Source: Owenweeksia hongkongensis DSM 17368 (lineage in GTDB: Bacteria > Bacteroidota > Bacteroidia > Flavobacteriales > Schleiferiaceae). Taken from it: 64,000 nucleotides of DNA. The position numbers and the translations under genes are program-made. This document shows, one piece after another, positions 22,134 to 30,979 of this stretch (position 1 is the first letter of the stretch; every line of letters starts with the position of its first letter). The stretch lies in assembly GCF_000236705.1 (NCBI RefSeq), contig NC_016599.1, forward strand, positions 2,790,001 to 2,854,000. The letters run 5' to 3'. The notes beneath the pieces are model-generated. The model saw only the letters and a list, made by a program, of their open reading frames with translations. It made no database searches and was not told the DNA's origin.

Positions 22134-23519
22134 ATGTATTTGCTTCAAATGAGTGAGCTTGATCAATTAAAACCAATTCAAAAAAATAATTTTAATCGGA
22201 TGACACTGGTAAAAACAAAATCGGAGGAGCTTCTGGAAAGAAGAAGCAATGTAGTGGCGAATGGCGTGGGTGTGTTTAATACCGCCACGGTACGCGAGGC
22301 CAAGGGTGCCATAATAATAGATGAGGATGGCCGTGAGTTGATTGACTTTGCTGGAGGTATTGGTGTGGTAAATGCGGGCCATTGCCCTGAGCCTGTGGTG
22401 AAAGCCATTCAGGAACAAGCAGCTAAGTATATCCATACTAGTTTTAATGTGGTGACCTACGAGCCTTATATTAAGCTATGTGAGGAGTTAGCTGAAATTT
22501 TGCCACATGGCGAAAAGACCAAAGCTATGCTTGTGAGTACCGGAGCCGAGGCGGTAGAAAATGCTATCAAGATTGCGCGTCAGGCTACAGGTAAGCAAGG
22601 TGTGCTTTGTTTTACAGGCGCTTTTCATGGGCGTACCATGATGGCGATGACGCTCACTAGTAAAATCAATTACAAAACCGGATGTGGCCCTTTTGCACCT
22701 GAGGTTTACAGATTGCCTTTTCCAAACTTTTACAGATATAGTGAAGCGAAGGATATGGATGAGTTTGTGAAAAATGAACTTCATAGACTTCACGAAAGCA
22801 GCTACAACCTGGTGCAGCCAGAAAACTTGGCGGCTATCATTTTGGAGCCCGTGCAAGGTGAGGGTGGCTTTAATGTGGTTCCCCCAAAATATCTGGAAGG
22901 GCTACGTGAATATTGCACCAAGCATAACATAATGCTTATTCTGGATGAAATTCAAAGTGGATTTGCAAGAACGGGTAAATGGGCAGCTTGGCAACATTAT
23001 AATGTAAAACCAGACATCAGCACTTATGCTAAGTCTTTGGGTTCAGGTATGCCTATATCGGCAATTCTGGGCCGTGCTGAGGTAATGGACGCAGCTGCTC
23101 CCGGAACAATCGGAGGAACATATATTGGTAATCCACTCAGTTGTGTTGCAGCTTCAGCTACCATTCAGTTTATGAAAGATGAAAATCTGAATGAAAGGGG
23201 TACGGAAGTAGGGAACATTATACGTGAAAGATTCCTTAGGATAATGGGTGAATGTTCAGAAGTAGGAGATGTGCGTGGTTTGGGAGCCATGGTGGCTATT
23301 GAATTTGTGAAAAATGGAGACCCCAAAAAACCCAATGCGGAGATCTGTAGCGAGGTAATAAAAGGCTGTGCTGAGCGTGGCCTTGTTCTATTGAGTGCCG
23401 GAACGTTCAAAAATGTAATTCGAGTATTGGCACCACTGGTTATCACTAACGACCAGCTCAATCAAGGTTTAGATATTTTAGAATCAGAAATTAAAAAGGC
23501 TTCGGCCAAAACAATATGA
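22134..23519 (+). CDS. Class III aminotransferase, GABA-transaminase-like
   Basis: This protein has up to 461 residues; ATG codons at 22134, 22149 and 22200 are all possible, and homology of MTLVKTKSEELLERRS to typical starts favours 22200. The PLP lysine is Lys300 (STYAKSLGSGMP, counted from 22134), the cofactor aspartate is Asp271 (LILDEIQSG) and the phosphate-binding region is VSTGAEAVENAIK. The wording fits 4-aminobutyrate:2-oxoglutarate aminotransferase (GabT) better than ornithine or acetylornithine enzymes. It would convert a terminal amine to an aldehyde. It overlaps the next gene by four bases and opens a six-gene operon that ends with a succinate-semialdehyde dehydrogenase. Confidence 0.9.
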   Translation: MYLLQMSELDQLKPIQKNNFNRMTLVKTKSEELLERRSNVVANGVGVFNTATVREAKGAIIIDEDGRELIDFAGGIGVVNAGHCPEPVVKAIQEQAAKYIHTSFNVVTYEPYIKLCEELAEILPHGEKTKAMLVSTGAEAVENAIKIARQATGKQGVLCFTGAFHGRTMMAMTLTSKINYKTGCGPFAPEVYRLPFPNFYRYSEAKDMDEFVKNELHRLHESSYNLVQPENLAAIILEPVQGEGGFNVVPPKYLEGLREYCTKHNIMLILDEIQSGFARTGKWAAWQHYNVKPDISTYAKSLGSGMPISAILGRAEVMDAAAPGTIGGTYIGNPLSCVAASATIQFMKDENLNERGTEVGNIIRERFLRIMGECSEVGDVRGLGAMVAIEFVKNGDPKKPNAEICSEVIKGCAERGLVLLSAGTFKNVIRVLAPLVITNDQLNQGLDILESEIKKASAKTI

Positions 23520-24466
23520 AACCATTTGCAATAGCGGGAATCCAAATGAAGGTTTCCGCAGTAGCGTCCAACGTAGAAATGATGAAGCTGAAGTTGGACA
23601 TTGCCATGAATCTTTATCCATGGGTAAATATGGTGGTGTTTAGTGAGCTGTGCGCGCATGGTCCACTTACCCACAATGCCCAGGAAGTTCCAGGGGAGTT
23701 TGAGCAAGAAATGCGAGCCATGGCTAAGAAGCATGGAATTTGGCTTTTACCGGGATCTATTTTTGAAAAGAGTGAAGGAAAGATTTTCAACACGGCAACT
23801 GTAATCAACCCCGAAGGAGAAGTAGTAACGAGATATCGCAAGATGTTCCCGTTTTACCCTTATGAAGTGGGCGTAACTCCAGGTAGCGAGTTCTGTGTGT
23901 TTGATGTGCCGGATGTCGGTCGATTTGGAGTTTCCATCTGTTACGATATGTGGTTTCCAGAAACCATCAGAACACTGGCAGTGATGGGTGCGGAGGTCAT
24001 TCTTCACCCTACCTTGACAGGAACGATTGATCGCGGAATTGAGCGTTCTATAGCTCTGGCAATGGCAGCTGTAAATCAATGCTTCTTTTTTGATGTGAAC
24101 GGTTTGGACACAGGTGGTAGTGGGCTATCCGTAGTGTGTGGCCCTGACGGAAGGTTTATTCACGAGTCAGGAGGTACAGAGGAAATATTCCCAATAGAGA
24201 TAGATATGGAACGCGTAAAGCGTAGCCGTGAGTTAGGTGTTCTTCGTTTAGGACAGCCTCTCAAGAGCTTTCGTGACCACATTGGTGATTTTAATATTTA
24301 CCAACCTGGAGCGGATCATTCTTATTTAAATTCATTGGGTCCACTTATTAAGCCTACTCGCATGGATAAGCTGGCAGAGCTAAAAATTATTGAAGACGGA
24401 TACGATCATGAACAAGCCGCATCTCTAGTTGGATACAAGGGTGATGGGCAACTAAATCCAAAATAA
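23516..24466 (+). CDS. Nitrilase-superfamily carbon-nitrogen hydrolase
   Basis: This 316-residue cytoplasmic enzyme has the complete Glu-Lys-Cys triad: Glu44 (FSELCAHG), Lys109 (RYRKMFPF) and Cys142 (SICYDMWFPE). Members hydrolyse amides, carbamoyl groups or nitriles. The context with an amine-forming decarboxylase and an ATP-grasp ligase suggests an amidase that releases an amine or GABA from an amide-linked intermediate, or an N-carbamoyl-amine amidase. A C-terminal extension of about 50 residues after the nitrilase core (after FRDHIGDFNIY) is somewhat unusual. Translation is probably coupled to the upstream aminotransferase through the ATGA overlap. Confidence 0.9.
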   Translation: MKPFAIAGIQMKVSAVASNVEMMKLKLDIAMNLYPWVNMVVFSELCAHGPLTHNAQEVPGEFEQEMRAMAKKHGIWLLPGSIFEKSEGKIFNTATVINPEGEVVTRYRKMFPFYPYEVGVTPGSEFCVFDVPDVGRFGVSICYDMWFPETIRTLAVMGAEVILHPTLTGTIDRGIERSIALAMAAVNQCFFFDVNGLDTGGSGLSVVCGPDGRFIHESGGTEEIFPIEIDMERVKRSRELGVLRLGQPLKSFRDHIGDFNIYQPGADHSYLNSLGPLIKPTRMDKLAELKIIEDGYDHEQAASLVGYKGDGQLNPK

Positions 24467-24467
24467 T

Positions 24468-24875
24468 ATGGGATCAGTTACTTCAAGTAAAGGAAAGGCA
24501 CCGGGCCGGTTGAAGGACTTTATAAGTTGGTTTGAAATACCAGCCGTCAATTTTCAAAATGCGGTTAATTTTTACAATCATATCTATGGAATAGAAATGG
24601 AAACTCATTTTTCCGTGGAGCATTCTATGGCCTGGTTTCCCGCAAATAGAGGTATTGGAGGGGCCATTGTGAGTGGTCCCGGCTCTACCCCAAGCGAAAA
24701 AGGTCCTTTGGTTTACTTAAATGGAGGAGCGGATCTTAATACGGTGCTCAACCGTGTAGAAGAAGCTGGCGGGCGCGTGGTTTTACCCAAAACTTTAATC
24801 AATGAAGAATCTGGCTATTTTGCTATCTTCATAGACTCTGAAGGGAATAAACTCGCGCTACACTCAAAAAACTAA
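24468..24875 (+). CDS. VOC-superfamily protein in the amine operon
   Basis: This 135-residue glyoxalase/bleomycin-resistance fold protein has ISWFEIPAVNFQNAVNFYNHIYG in its first half and GYFAIFIDSEGNKLALHS in its second. Metal ligands of the enzymatic members cannot all be matched, so the role may be binding or catalytic. It begins one base after the nitrilase stop and ends three bases before the decarboxylase, so it belongs to the operon. Its function in the pathway is unknown. Confidence 0.88.
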   Translation: MGSVTSSKGKAPGRLKDFISWFEIPAVNFQNAVNFYNHIYGIEMETHFSVEHSMAWFPANRGIGGAIVSGPGSTPSEKGPLVYLNGGADLNTVLNRVEEAGGRVVLPKTLINEESGYFAIFIDSEGNKLALHSKN

Positions 24876-24878
24876 GTT

Positions 24879-27620
24879 GTGACTAAAAAGAAGCAAATAA
24901 GTGCCCCATACTATAATATTGGTCAACTTCGTGTAGACTTTTGGACGGGGCTGAAAAATGAAACCACCGAATTGGCACGCTGCAACAACGGTTCAGCAAA
25001 TCAAAAGAGCCATATAAAGGAGGTGAAAGAATATTTGCGGAAGTTGGAATCTGTAGAGTCGTTTTTTGCTTTTCCTGGTTTCCACCGAATGAAAAGCTTT
25101 TCACAGCAATTGGAGGACGGAAGATACGGAGAGTTAGCACGAAACGTGGCTGAAGATGTAAAGCAGCTGGTAAGTGATAGCTACAGAGGTAACCCCCGGT
25201 TTTTAGAAGAGGATTTGCTGAATGAGCAAACCCAGCATGCAACGGGTAATCAAGGTGTAAGTAAAACTTACTTTGAAGTACTCTTTGTAGAGGAAATGAC
25301 AGAGCAGGAAGAGTTGGACTTGCGTGTGGACATGGCTCAGCTTCGCAATCCTAATGATCAATTCACTTATGGCGTGGTGGTAAAGCGTTCTTTTCAAGAT
25401 GCATTGATCGCCTTACTTTTCAATTTTAATATTCAGGCTGTAGTTGTGCGTTATGCACCTTCTTATTATTCAAAAGGAATTGAACCGGAGGTTAAGCCCT
25501 ACATTGAGTATGTAAAAAAATTAGATTTTTCTTCCAGACCTGAGTATGAATTGGGTCCTATCTTAGGAAGGCTTATTCGTCAGTTTAGGCCCGAGCTGGA
25601 TGCATATTATGTTACGGATACATCTTTAGGAAATTTAAAGGATAAGACCATTAGTGCGTTTAACCGCATTTTTTATAGAAAAGAAGACCTTCAGGAAATT
25701 CACCTCACTATAATGCGGGGCATTGAAGAAAGGTACGAAGCGCCCTTCTTTTCAGCATTAAAAAAGTATAGCCAAAAGCCTACAGGTGTATTTCATGCTA
25801 TGCCCATTTCGAGGGGAAACTCGGTTTTTAAATCCAGATGGATAAAAGACTTTGGAGACTTTTATGGAAGGAATATGTTTTTGGCAGAAACATCGGCAAC
25901 CACTGGTGGATTGGATTCATTGCTTCAACCAACTGGCCCGCTTAAAAAAGCGCAGGAAATGGCGAGTGATGCCTATGGGTCTAAACGTACTTTTTTTGTT
26001 ACCAATGGTACTTCTACCGCCAATAAAATAGTGATGCAGGCGCTGGTAAAGCCTGGTGATGTAGTGATGATTGATCGCGATTGTCATAAATCACATCATT
26101 ACGGATTGGTGCTTTCGGGTGCTTTTCCGGTGTACCTGGATTCATACCCTATCGAAGAATACTCCATGTATGGAGCTGTTCCGCTTGAGGAAATAAAAGA
26201 AAAGCTTCTAAAACTGAAAGCTGCAGGAAGGCTGGATAAGGTAAAAATGCTGCTGCTTACCAATTGCACCTTTGATGGATTGGTGTATAATGTGCAGCGA
26301 GTGATGGAGCAGGTTTTGGCTATAAAGCCGGATATGATATTTCTTTGGGATGAAGCCTGGTTTGCCTTTGCGGGATTTTCTTACCTGTATAAGCAACGTA
26401 CGGGTATGTTTGTGGCCAGAAACCTTTACCGAAAATATAATAGCGATAAGTATAAAAGGTTTTACAAGCAATACATTAAGGATTTGCCGGAAGGTGAATG
26501 CTCACTTTACCCTGATCCCGACAAAGTGAAAATTCGGGTGTATTCTACTCAAAGCACCCATAAAACACTGAGTAGTTTCCGTCAGGGTTCGATGATTCAT
26601 ATTTGGGATGAAGATTTTAAAAGGAAAAGTGAAAGCACCTTTTTGGAGGCCTACATGACGCACACTTCCACATCTCCAAATTACCAAATGCTGGCATCGC
26701 TTGACATCGGCAGGAGGCAGGTGCAGTTTGAAGGCTTTGAGCTGGTGGAGAAAAGCTTGGAACTGGCGATGGTGCTTCGGGCGAAGATTAATGATACCCC
26801 AGAACTACATAAGTATTTTGAGGTGCTTACTATACAGGATTTCATACCTGAGAAGCATCGCGAAACCGGAATTAAGGAATATTACGATAAGGAACTTGGG
26901 TGGAGTAGAATTGAAGAGGCCTGGGAGAAAGATGAATTCATTCTTGATCCTACCAAAATCACTTTGAATATTGGGAAGACTGGGGTTGATGGAGATACTT
27001 TCAAGAATAAGTATTTGATGGATAAGTTTAATATTCAGATTAATAAAACCTCCAGAAATACTGTGCTTTTTATGACCAATATTGGTACCACCAGAGGGAG
27101 TGTTACTTATCTGGTGAACTCTCTTCTGAAAATAGCCGCGGCATTAGATGAGGATATAAAAGCATTGAGTGGTGCAGAGGTGAAAATACGTGATGCACGA
27201 ATTCATTCACTTACTTGTGAGGTACCGCCCCTGCCGGATTTTAGTCATTTTCATGAATCTTTTCAAGCTGTGCCTGGTGTGCCTGGTGGTAATTTGCGCG
27301 AAGCTTATTTCTTAGTTTATAATGAAGAAAACTACGAATATATACCGCTAGATGAGTGCTTAGAAGCTATGGCCTTGAATCAAGTTTTGGTGGCGTCTTC
27401 ATTTGTCATTCCCTACCCACCAGGATTTCCTGTGTTGGTGCCAGGCCAGGTGGTAAGTGTAGAAATAATCAAGTTTTTGCTGGCTTTAGATGTATCTGAA
27501 ATTCATGGGTATCGAGCAGATTTAGGCCTTAGGGTATTTAAGCAAAGTGTACTCGATCGTCATAAAACCACCACATCAATTGGTATGAAGCAAACCAAAG
27601 GAACCTATAAACCGAAATAA
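24879..27620 (+). CDS. Large PLP-dependent ornithine/lysine/arginine decarboxylase-family enzyme
   Basis: This 913-residue protein starts at a GTG. Fold-type I PLP decarboxylase features are the FFVTNGTSTANKIVMQAL motif, the acid DxxxH step (IDRDCHKSHHYGL), cofactor Asp491 (FLWDEAWFAFAG) and PLP Lys562 (STQSTHKTLSSFRQGS). The 71 residues between Asp491 and Lys562 are about 34 more than in E. coli inducible lysine decarboxylase, and the whole protein is about 200 residues longer. The insertion contains a basic YRKYNSDKYKRFYKQY stretch. The N-terminal 300 residues are poorly recognisable. The product would be putrescine, agmatine, cadaverine or a relative; the substrate cannot be chosen from sequence alone. 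Confidence 0.88.
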   Translation: MTKKKQISAPYYNIGQLRVDFWTGLKNETTELARCNNGSANQKSHIKEVKEYLRKLESVESFFAFPGFHRMKSFSQQLEDGRYGELARNVAEDVKQLVSDSYRGNPRFLEEDLLNEQTQHATGNQGVSKTYFEVLFVEEMTEQEELDLRVDMAQLRNPNDQFTYGVVVKRSFQDALIALLFNFNIQAVVVRYAPSYYSKGIEPEVKPYIEYVKKLDFSSRPEYELGPILGRLIRQFRPELDAYYVTDTSLGNLKDKTISAFNRIFYRKEDLQEIHLTIMRGIEERYEAPFFSALKKYSQKPTGVFHAMPISRGNSVFKSRWIKDFGDFYGRNMFLAETSATTGGLDSLLQPTGPLKKAQEMASDAYGSKRTFFVTNGTSTANKIVMQALVKPGDVVMIDRDCHKSHHYGLVLSGAFPVYLDSYPIEEYSMYGAVPLEEIKEKLLKLKAAGRLDKVKMLLLTNCTFDGLVYNVQRVMEQVLAIKPDMIFLWDEAWFAFAGFSYLYKQRTGMFVARNLYRKYNSDKYKRFYKQYIKDLPEGECSLYPDPDKVKIRVYSTQSTHKTLSSFRQGSMIHIWDEDFKRKSESTFLEAYMTHTSTSPNYQMLASLDIGRRQVQFEGFELVEKSLELAMVLRAKINDTPELHKYFEVLTIQDFIPEKHRETGIKEYYDKELGWSRIEEAWEKDEFILDPTKITLNIGKTGVDGDTFKNKYLMDKFNIQINKTSRNTVLFMTNIGTTRGSVTYLVNSLLKIAAALDEDIKALSGAEVKIRDARIHSLTCEVPPLPDFSHFHESFQAVPGVPGGNLREAYFLVYNEENYEYIPLDECLEAMALNQVLVASSFVIPYPPGFPVLVPGQVVSVEIIKFLLALDVSEIHGYRADLGLRVFKQSVLDRHKTTTSIGMKQTKGTYKPK

Positions 27621-27638
27621 AAAATCAAATCGTACAAG

Positions 27639-29114
27639 ATGAGTAAGAAGAAGACTTCCACAAAACCGCTAAAAGGTATATCGGACATAAGAAGGTATTT
27701 TCATAAAAATGAGGTGCCACTATATTTTATAAGTGCCACCAACTTCAACTTGCTTGGCGCGGATGAGTGGATAAAAGGTTTTAAATACATCACCTATATC
27801 GAGTGCTTTGATGGTCTGCACCCAAACGTGTTTTCACCAAAAGAGGAAATTCCACATGACGACTTTGAAAGTATTGAAGACATCAACAATTATATGCTTC
27901 AGCACCCCGAGGTGCAGGATTACTTGAAAACAAGAAGTAAGGATGGTAAGGCTGGCAAAGCCATGTTTTTAATGTTTGATGAAAAAACGGAGGATTTAGC
28001 GGATAAATTGGGATTGGAAATTATGTTTCCACCAGCCAAGATGCGAACCTTTATGGACAATAAGGTAAATACAAATCGACTGGCCGAAAAGGCTGGAGTG
28101 GCTTGTGTACCTTATGTTTTGTCCAATGTAAAAGATTATGAACACCTATGTGAGGTTTCCAAACATTTAGGAACCGACCTTGTAATTCAAACTCCTTTTG
28201 GTGATTCTGGACACACTACTTTTTTCATTACAAATGAAGAAGAATTTGAAAAGCATGAGGAGGAAATTGTTGCTGAAGATGAGGTGAAAATCATGAAGCG
28301 CATCAACTGTAAAGGTGCTGCTATTGAAGCTTGTGTTACAAGACACGGAACCATTGTAGCCCCCTTGATGACGGAGTTGGTAGGTTTTAAAGATTTGACT
28401 CCATACAAAGGCGGCTGGTGTGGAAACGAGATTTATCCAAATGCCTTTACAAACACCATTCGCCATAAGGCAAGAAAGTATACAAGGCTGTTTGGTGACC
28501 AACTGAGAGAGGAAGGTTACAAAGGATATTTTGAGCTTGACTTTTTAATTGATCAGGATAATGGCGAGGTATATTTGGGTGAATTAAACCCGAGGGTAAC
28601 TGGGGCGAGCTCTATTACCAACCATGCGGTTTTTGCTTTGGCAGATGCGCCATTGTTCGTGTTTCACATTTTAGAGTGGATGGACATTGACTACGAGCTA
28701 AGCATTAAAAGCTTGAATGCCCGTTGGGGGAAACAGGAAAACATTGATGGCTGGAGCCAATTAATTATTAAGCACACCGAGGATACCATTGAATATGTAA
28801 GTAGTGCTCCGAGGTCTGGAATTTGGAGGATGTTTGATAACGGTCACATTCGTTTTGATAGGATGGACACACACAGGCGTGCCGTGGAAAGCGAGAGTGA
28901 AGCCTTCTTTTTGCGCATAACGCGCCAAGGGGATTATTTGTACGAAGGTGCGGATATGGGGATTTTGGTATCGCGAGGCCGTATGATGACGGACGATTTC
29001 GAGCTGGTTCCACGTGCCAAAGATTGGATAAAAGGTATTCGTGCTCAGTATGTGAGTGAGCTTATAAAAGACAAAAGGAAAAAAGGGAACCTAAGTGGAA
29101 CCTTAACAAAATAG
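27639..29114 (+). CDS. ATP-grasp ligase in the amine operon
   Basis: This 491-residue protein has an ATP-grasp fold with wording like biotin carboxylase: DLVIQTPFGDSGHTTFFI, MKRINCKGAAIEACV and FELDFLIDQDNGEVYLGELNPRVTG, the last carrying the acidic and Asn residues that bind magnesium-ATP. No biotin-carrier domain is present. ATP-grasp enzymes without one typically join a carboxylate to an amine or thiol through an acyl phosphate. In this operon it could attach an amino acid to a diamine or amino acid. Its gene sits 18 bases after the decarboxylase and 12 before the dehydrogenase. Confidence 0.86.
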   Translation: MSKKKTSTKPLKGISDIRRYFHKNEVPLYFISATNFNLLGADEWIKGFKYITYIECFDGLHPNVFSPKEEIPHDDFESIEDINNYMLQHPEVQDYLKTRSKDGKAGKAMFLMFDEKTEDLADKLGLEIMFPPAKMRTFMDNKVNTNRLAEKAGVACVPYVLSNVKDYEHLCEVSKHLGTDLVIQTPFGDSGHTTFFITNEEEFEKHEEEIVAEDEVKIMKRINCKGAAIEACVTRHGTIVAPLMTELVGFKDLTPYKGGWCGNEIYPNAFTNTIRHKARKYTRLFGDQLREEGYKGYFELDFLIDQDNGEVYLGELNPRVTGASSITNHAVFALADAPLFVFHILEWMDIDYELSIKSLNARWGKQENIDGWSQLIIKHTEDTIEYVSSAPRSGIWRMFDNGHIRFDRMDTHRRAVESESEAFFLRITRQGDYLYEGADMGILVSRGRMMTDDFELVPRAKDWIKGIRAQYVSELIKDKRKKGNLSGTLTK

Positions 29115-29126
29115 CAAGAAAACATT

Positions 29127-30482
29127 ATGGAATTTAAAAGTATTAATCCCTACAATGGAGAAGAAGTAGGGACATACACAGGCTTGTCCGATACTGCTTT
29201 GGATGCCAAATTAAAATTAGCAAAAGAGGCCTTCACTAAATGGAAAAAAGTACCATTGGAAGAGCGAGCCAAATTGATGTCAAAGGCTGGGGAAGTGCTA
29301 AAGGAAAACGTAGAGAAATACGCTAAAATGATTACGCTGGAAATGGGTAAACCTATTTCCGAATCAAGGGGCGAGGTAAATAAATGCGCTTGGGTGTGCG
29401 AGTATTATGCTGAAAATGCCCAGGAGTTTTTGAAAGATGAGGTGATTGAAACGGATGCTCAAAAAAGCTTTGTAAGACATGACCCGATAGGGGCTGTGTT
29501 TGCTGTAATGCCATGGAATTTTCCCTTTTGGCAGGTATTTAGGTTTGCTGCTCCAACCCTCACAGCTGGAAACGTAGGCCTACTCAAACATGCTGCAAAT
29601 GTATTTGGCAGTGCCGAAATGATTGAAGAGGTTTTTACCAAAGCCGGTTTCCCTGAAGGTGTGTTTCAGAATTTGATTATTCATCACGACAAAACTGATA
29701 AGATTGTAAAGGATGATATTGTAAAAGCAATTACCCTTACGGGAAGTGGGCGTGCGGGCTCAGCTGTAGCCGAAATTGCTGGCCGTAACTTGAAGAAGTC
29801 TTTGCTTGAACTTGGAGGTAGTAATGCTTTTATCGTTTGGGAGGATGCGGATATTGATAAGGTTGTAAAAACTGCTATTACCGCTCGTATGATGAACTGT
29901 GGGCAAAGTTGTATTGCAGCCAAACGTTTCATTTTATTAGAAGGAATTTATGACGAGTTTGTGGAGAAGTTTACGGTTTCTGTAAAAGACCTTAAGGATG
30001 GTGATCCGCTAAATGAAGATACCAAAATTGGCCCCATGGCACGTAAGGATTTGGCGGATGAACTGAACCGCCAGGTTAATGAATCAGTGGCTTTAGGGGC
30101 GGAATTACTACATGGTGGAAATCAAAAAGAATGTTATCATGAGCCTACAGTTCTTGGTAATGTTACTCCTGAGATGCCGGCATTCAAAGAAGAGACTTTT
30201 GGGCCATTGGCCACCATGATAAAAGCTAAAAGCATAGAGCATGCGTTTGAGCTTTCTGAGCAGTCAGATTTTGGTTTGGGCGTTACAGTATGTACTGAAG
30301 ATATTGAGAAGGCCTTAAGCATGGCAGGAGAGGTGAGCGATGGAGCTTACTTTGTAAATGAACTTGTAAAATCGGATCCTAGATTGCCGTTTGGAGGAAC
30401 TAAAAACTCAGGTTTTGGACGTGAGCTTGCCAAAGATGGAATGATGGAATTTGTAAACCGTAAGACTGTCTATGTGAAATAG
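29127..30482 (+). CDS. Succinate-semialdehyde dehydrogenase-like aldehyde dehydrogenase
   Basis: This 451-residue aldehyde dehydrogenase has catalytic Cys262 (NCGQSCIAAKR), general base Glu228 (LLELGGSNAF) and Asn131 (MPWNFPFWQ). Its short N-terminus and SITxx-free wording fit the NAD(P)-dependent succinate-semialdehyde dehydrogenase group. With the GABA-type aminotransferase at the start of the operon it would complete conversion of GABA to succinate. Coenzyme preference is not clear. It is the last gene of the operon; a long hairpin follows. Confidence 0.9.
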   Translation: MEFKSINPYNGEEVGTYTGLSDTALDAKLKLAKEAFTKWKKVPLEERAKLMSKAGEVLKENVEKYAKMITLEMGKPISESRGEVNKCAWVCEYYAENAQEFLKDEVIETDAQKSFVRHDPIGAVFAVMPWNFPFWQVFRFAAPTLTAGNVGLLKHAANVFGSAEMIEEVFTKAGFPEGVFQNLIIHHDKTDKIVKDDIVKAITLTGSGRAGSAVAEIAGRNLKKSLLELGGSNAFIVWEDADIDKVVKTAITARMMNCGQSCIAAKRFILLEGIYDEFVEKFTVSVKDLKDGDPLNEDTKIGPMARKDLADELNRQVNESVALGAELLHGGNQKECYHEPTVLGNVTPEMPAFKEETFGPLATMIKAKSIEHAFELSEQSDFGLGVTVCTEDIEKALSMAGEVSDGAYFVNELVKSDPRLPFGGTKNSGFGRELAKDGMMEFVNRKTVYVK

Positions 30483-30502
30483 ATAGAAGTAAGATATATA
30501 AA

Positions 30503-30546
30503 AACGACAAAGCCCGCAAGGAAGATTCTTTGCGGGCTTTGTCGTT
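30503..30546. terminator. Strong bidirectional hairpin
   Basis: A perfect 17-bp stem (AACGACAAAGCCCGCAA with its complement) surrounds a 10-base loop. On the minus strand it is followed by TTTTTA, so it is a good terminator for the 76-residue gene; on the plus strand it ends the amine operon, with T-rich bases within the stem. Confidence 0.75.
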
Positions 30547-30570
30547 GATAATTATAAAAAAATCCTAGGC

Positions 30571-30801
30571 TTATATCTGAGCCTTGTCAAAACTTGAGTT
30601 GAACTCTTTGCCCTCAAGTTGTGCTTTTTTCACAACTCTAAAATAATAAAGAGGCCCTCCAATTGGAACAAAAATGATTACATAAGCCCATCGGGTTTTT
30701 GTATCAGGATTTTTGTAAAGTGAATAAGCCAAGTCTAAAAGTGCCCATATAAGAAGCGAAATGGCGAGTACAATAATTGCACTGGTGATTGATTCGATCA
30801 T
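30571..30801 (-). CDS. PLDc_N-like small membrane protein
   Basis: This 76-residue protein has two transmembrane segments (about 5-27 and 38-54) and the pattern TRWAYVIIFVPIGGPLYYF, which matches the short two-helix PLDc_N domain found alone or before phospholipase-D enzymes. It is a stand-alone gene here. Its function is unknown. Confidence 0.75.
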   Translation of the reverse strand: MIESITSAIIVLAISLLIWALLDLAYSLYKNPDTKTRWAYVIIFVPIGGPLYYFRVVKKAQLEGKEFNSSFDKAQI

Positions 30802-30967
30802 AGTAATTCCCCTGTTTTTAATTGTTAAGCTTCATGAGCTTGAGCCGACTGTAGGTGGTTAATCTACAGGTGTGGTTTTGTCTATCAAGTATAGAAATTT
30901 TTGGTGAGTGCTGCAAGCCCTCTATAGAATAAAATACCTGAAATCAGGTAGGTAGGTGAATTCTGAC

Positions 30968-30975
30968 TACTTTTG
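30968..30975 (+). promoter_or_regulatory. Candidate -7 box four bases before a start codon
   Basis: TACTTTTG matches TAnnTTTG and is followed by AAAC and the ATG at 30980. No convincing -33 TTTG was found 17-23 bases upstream. A 6-bp inverted repeat, TACCTG/CAGGTA around AAAT, lies at 30935-30950 near the expected -33 region. Confidence 0.35.
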
Positions 30976-30979
30976 AAAC

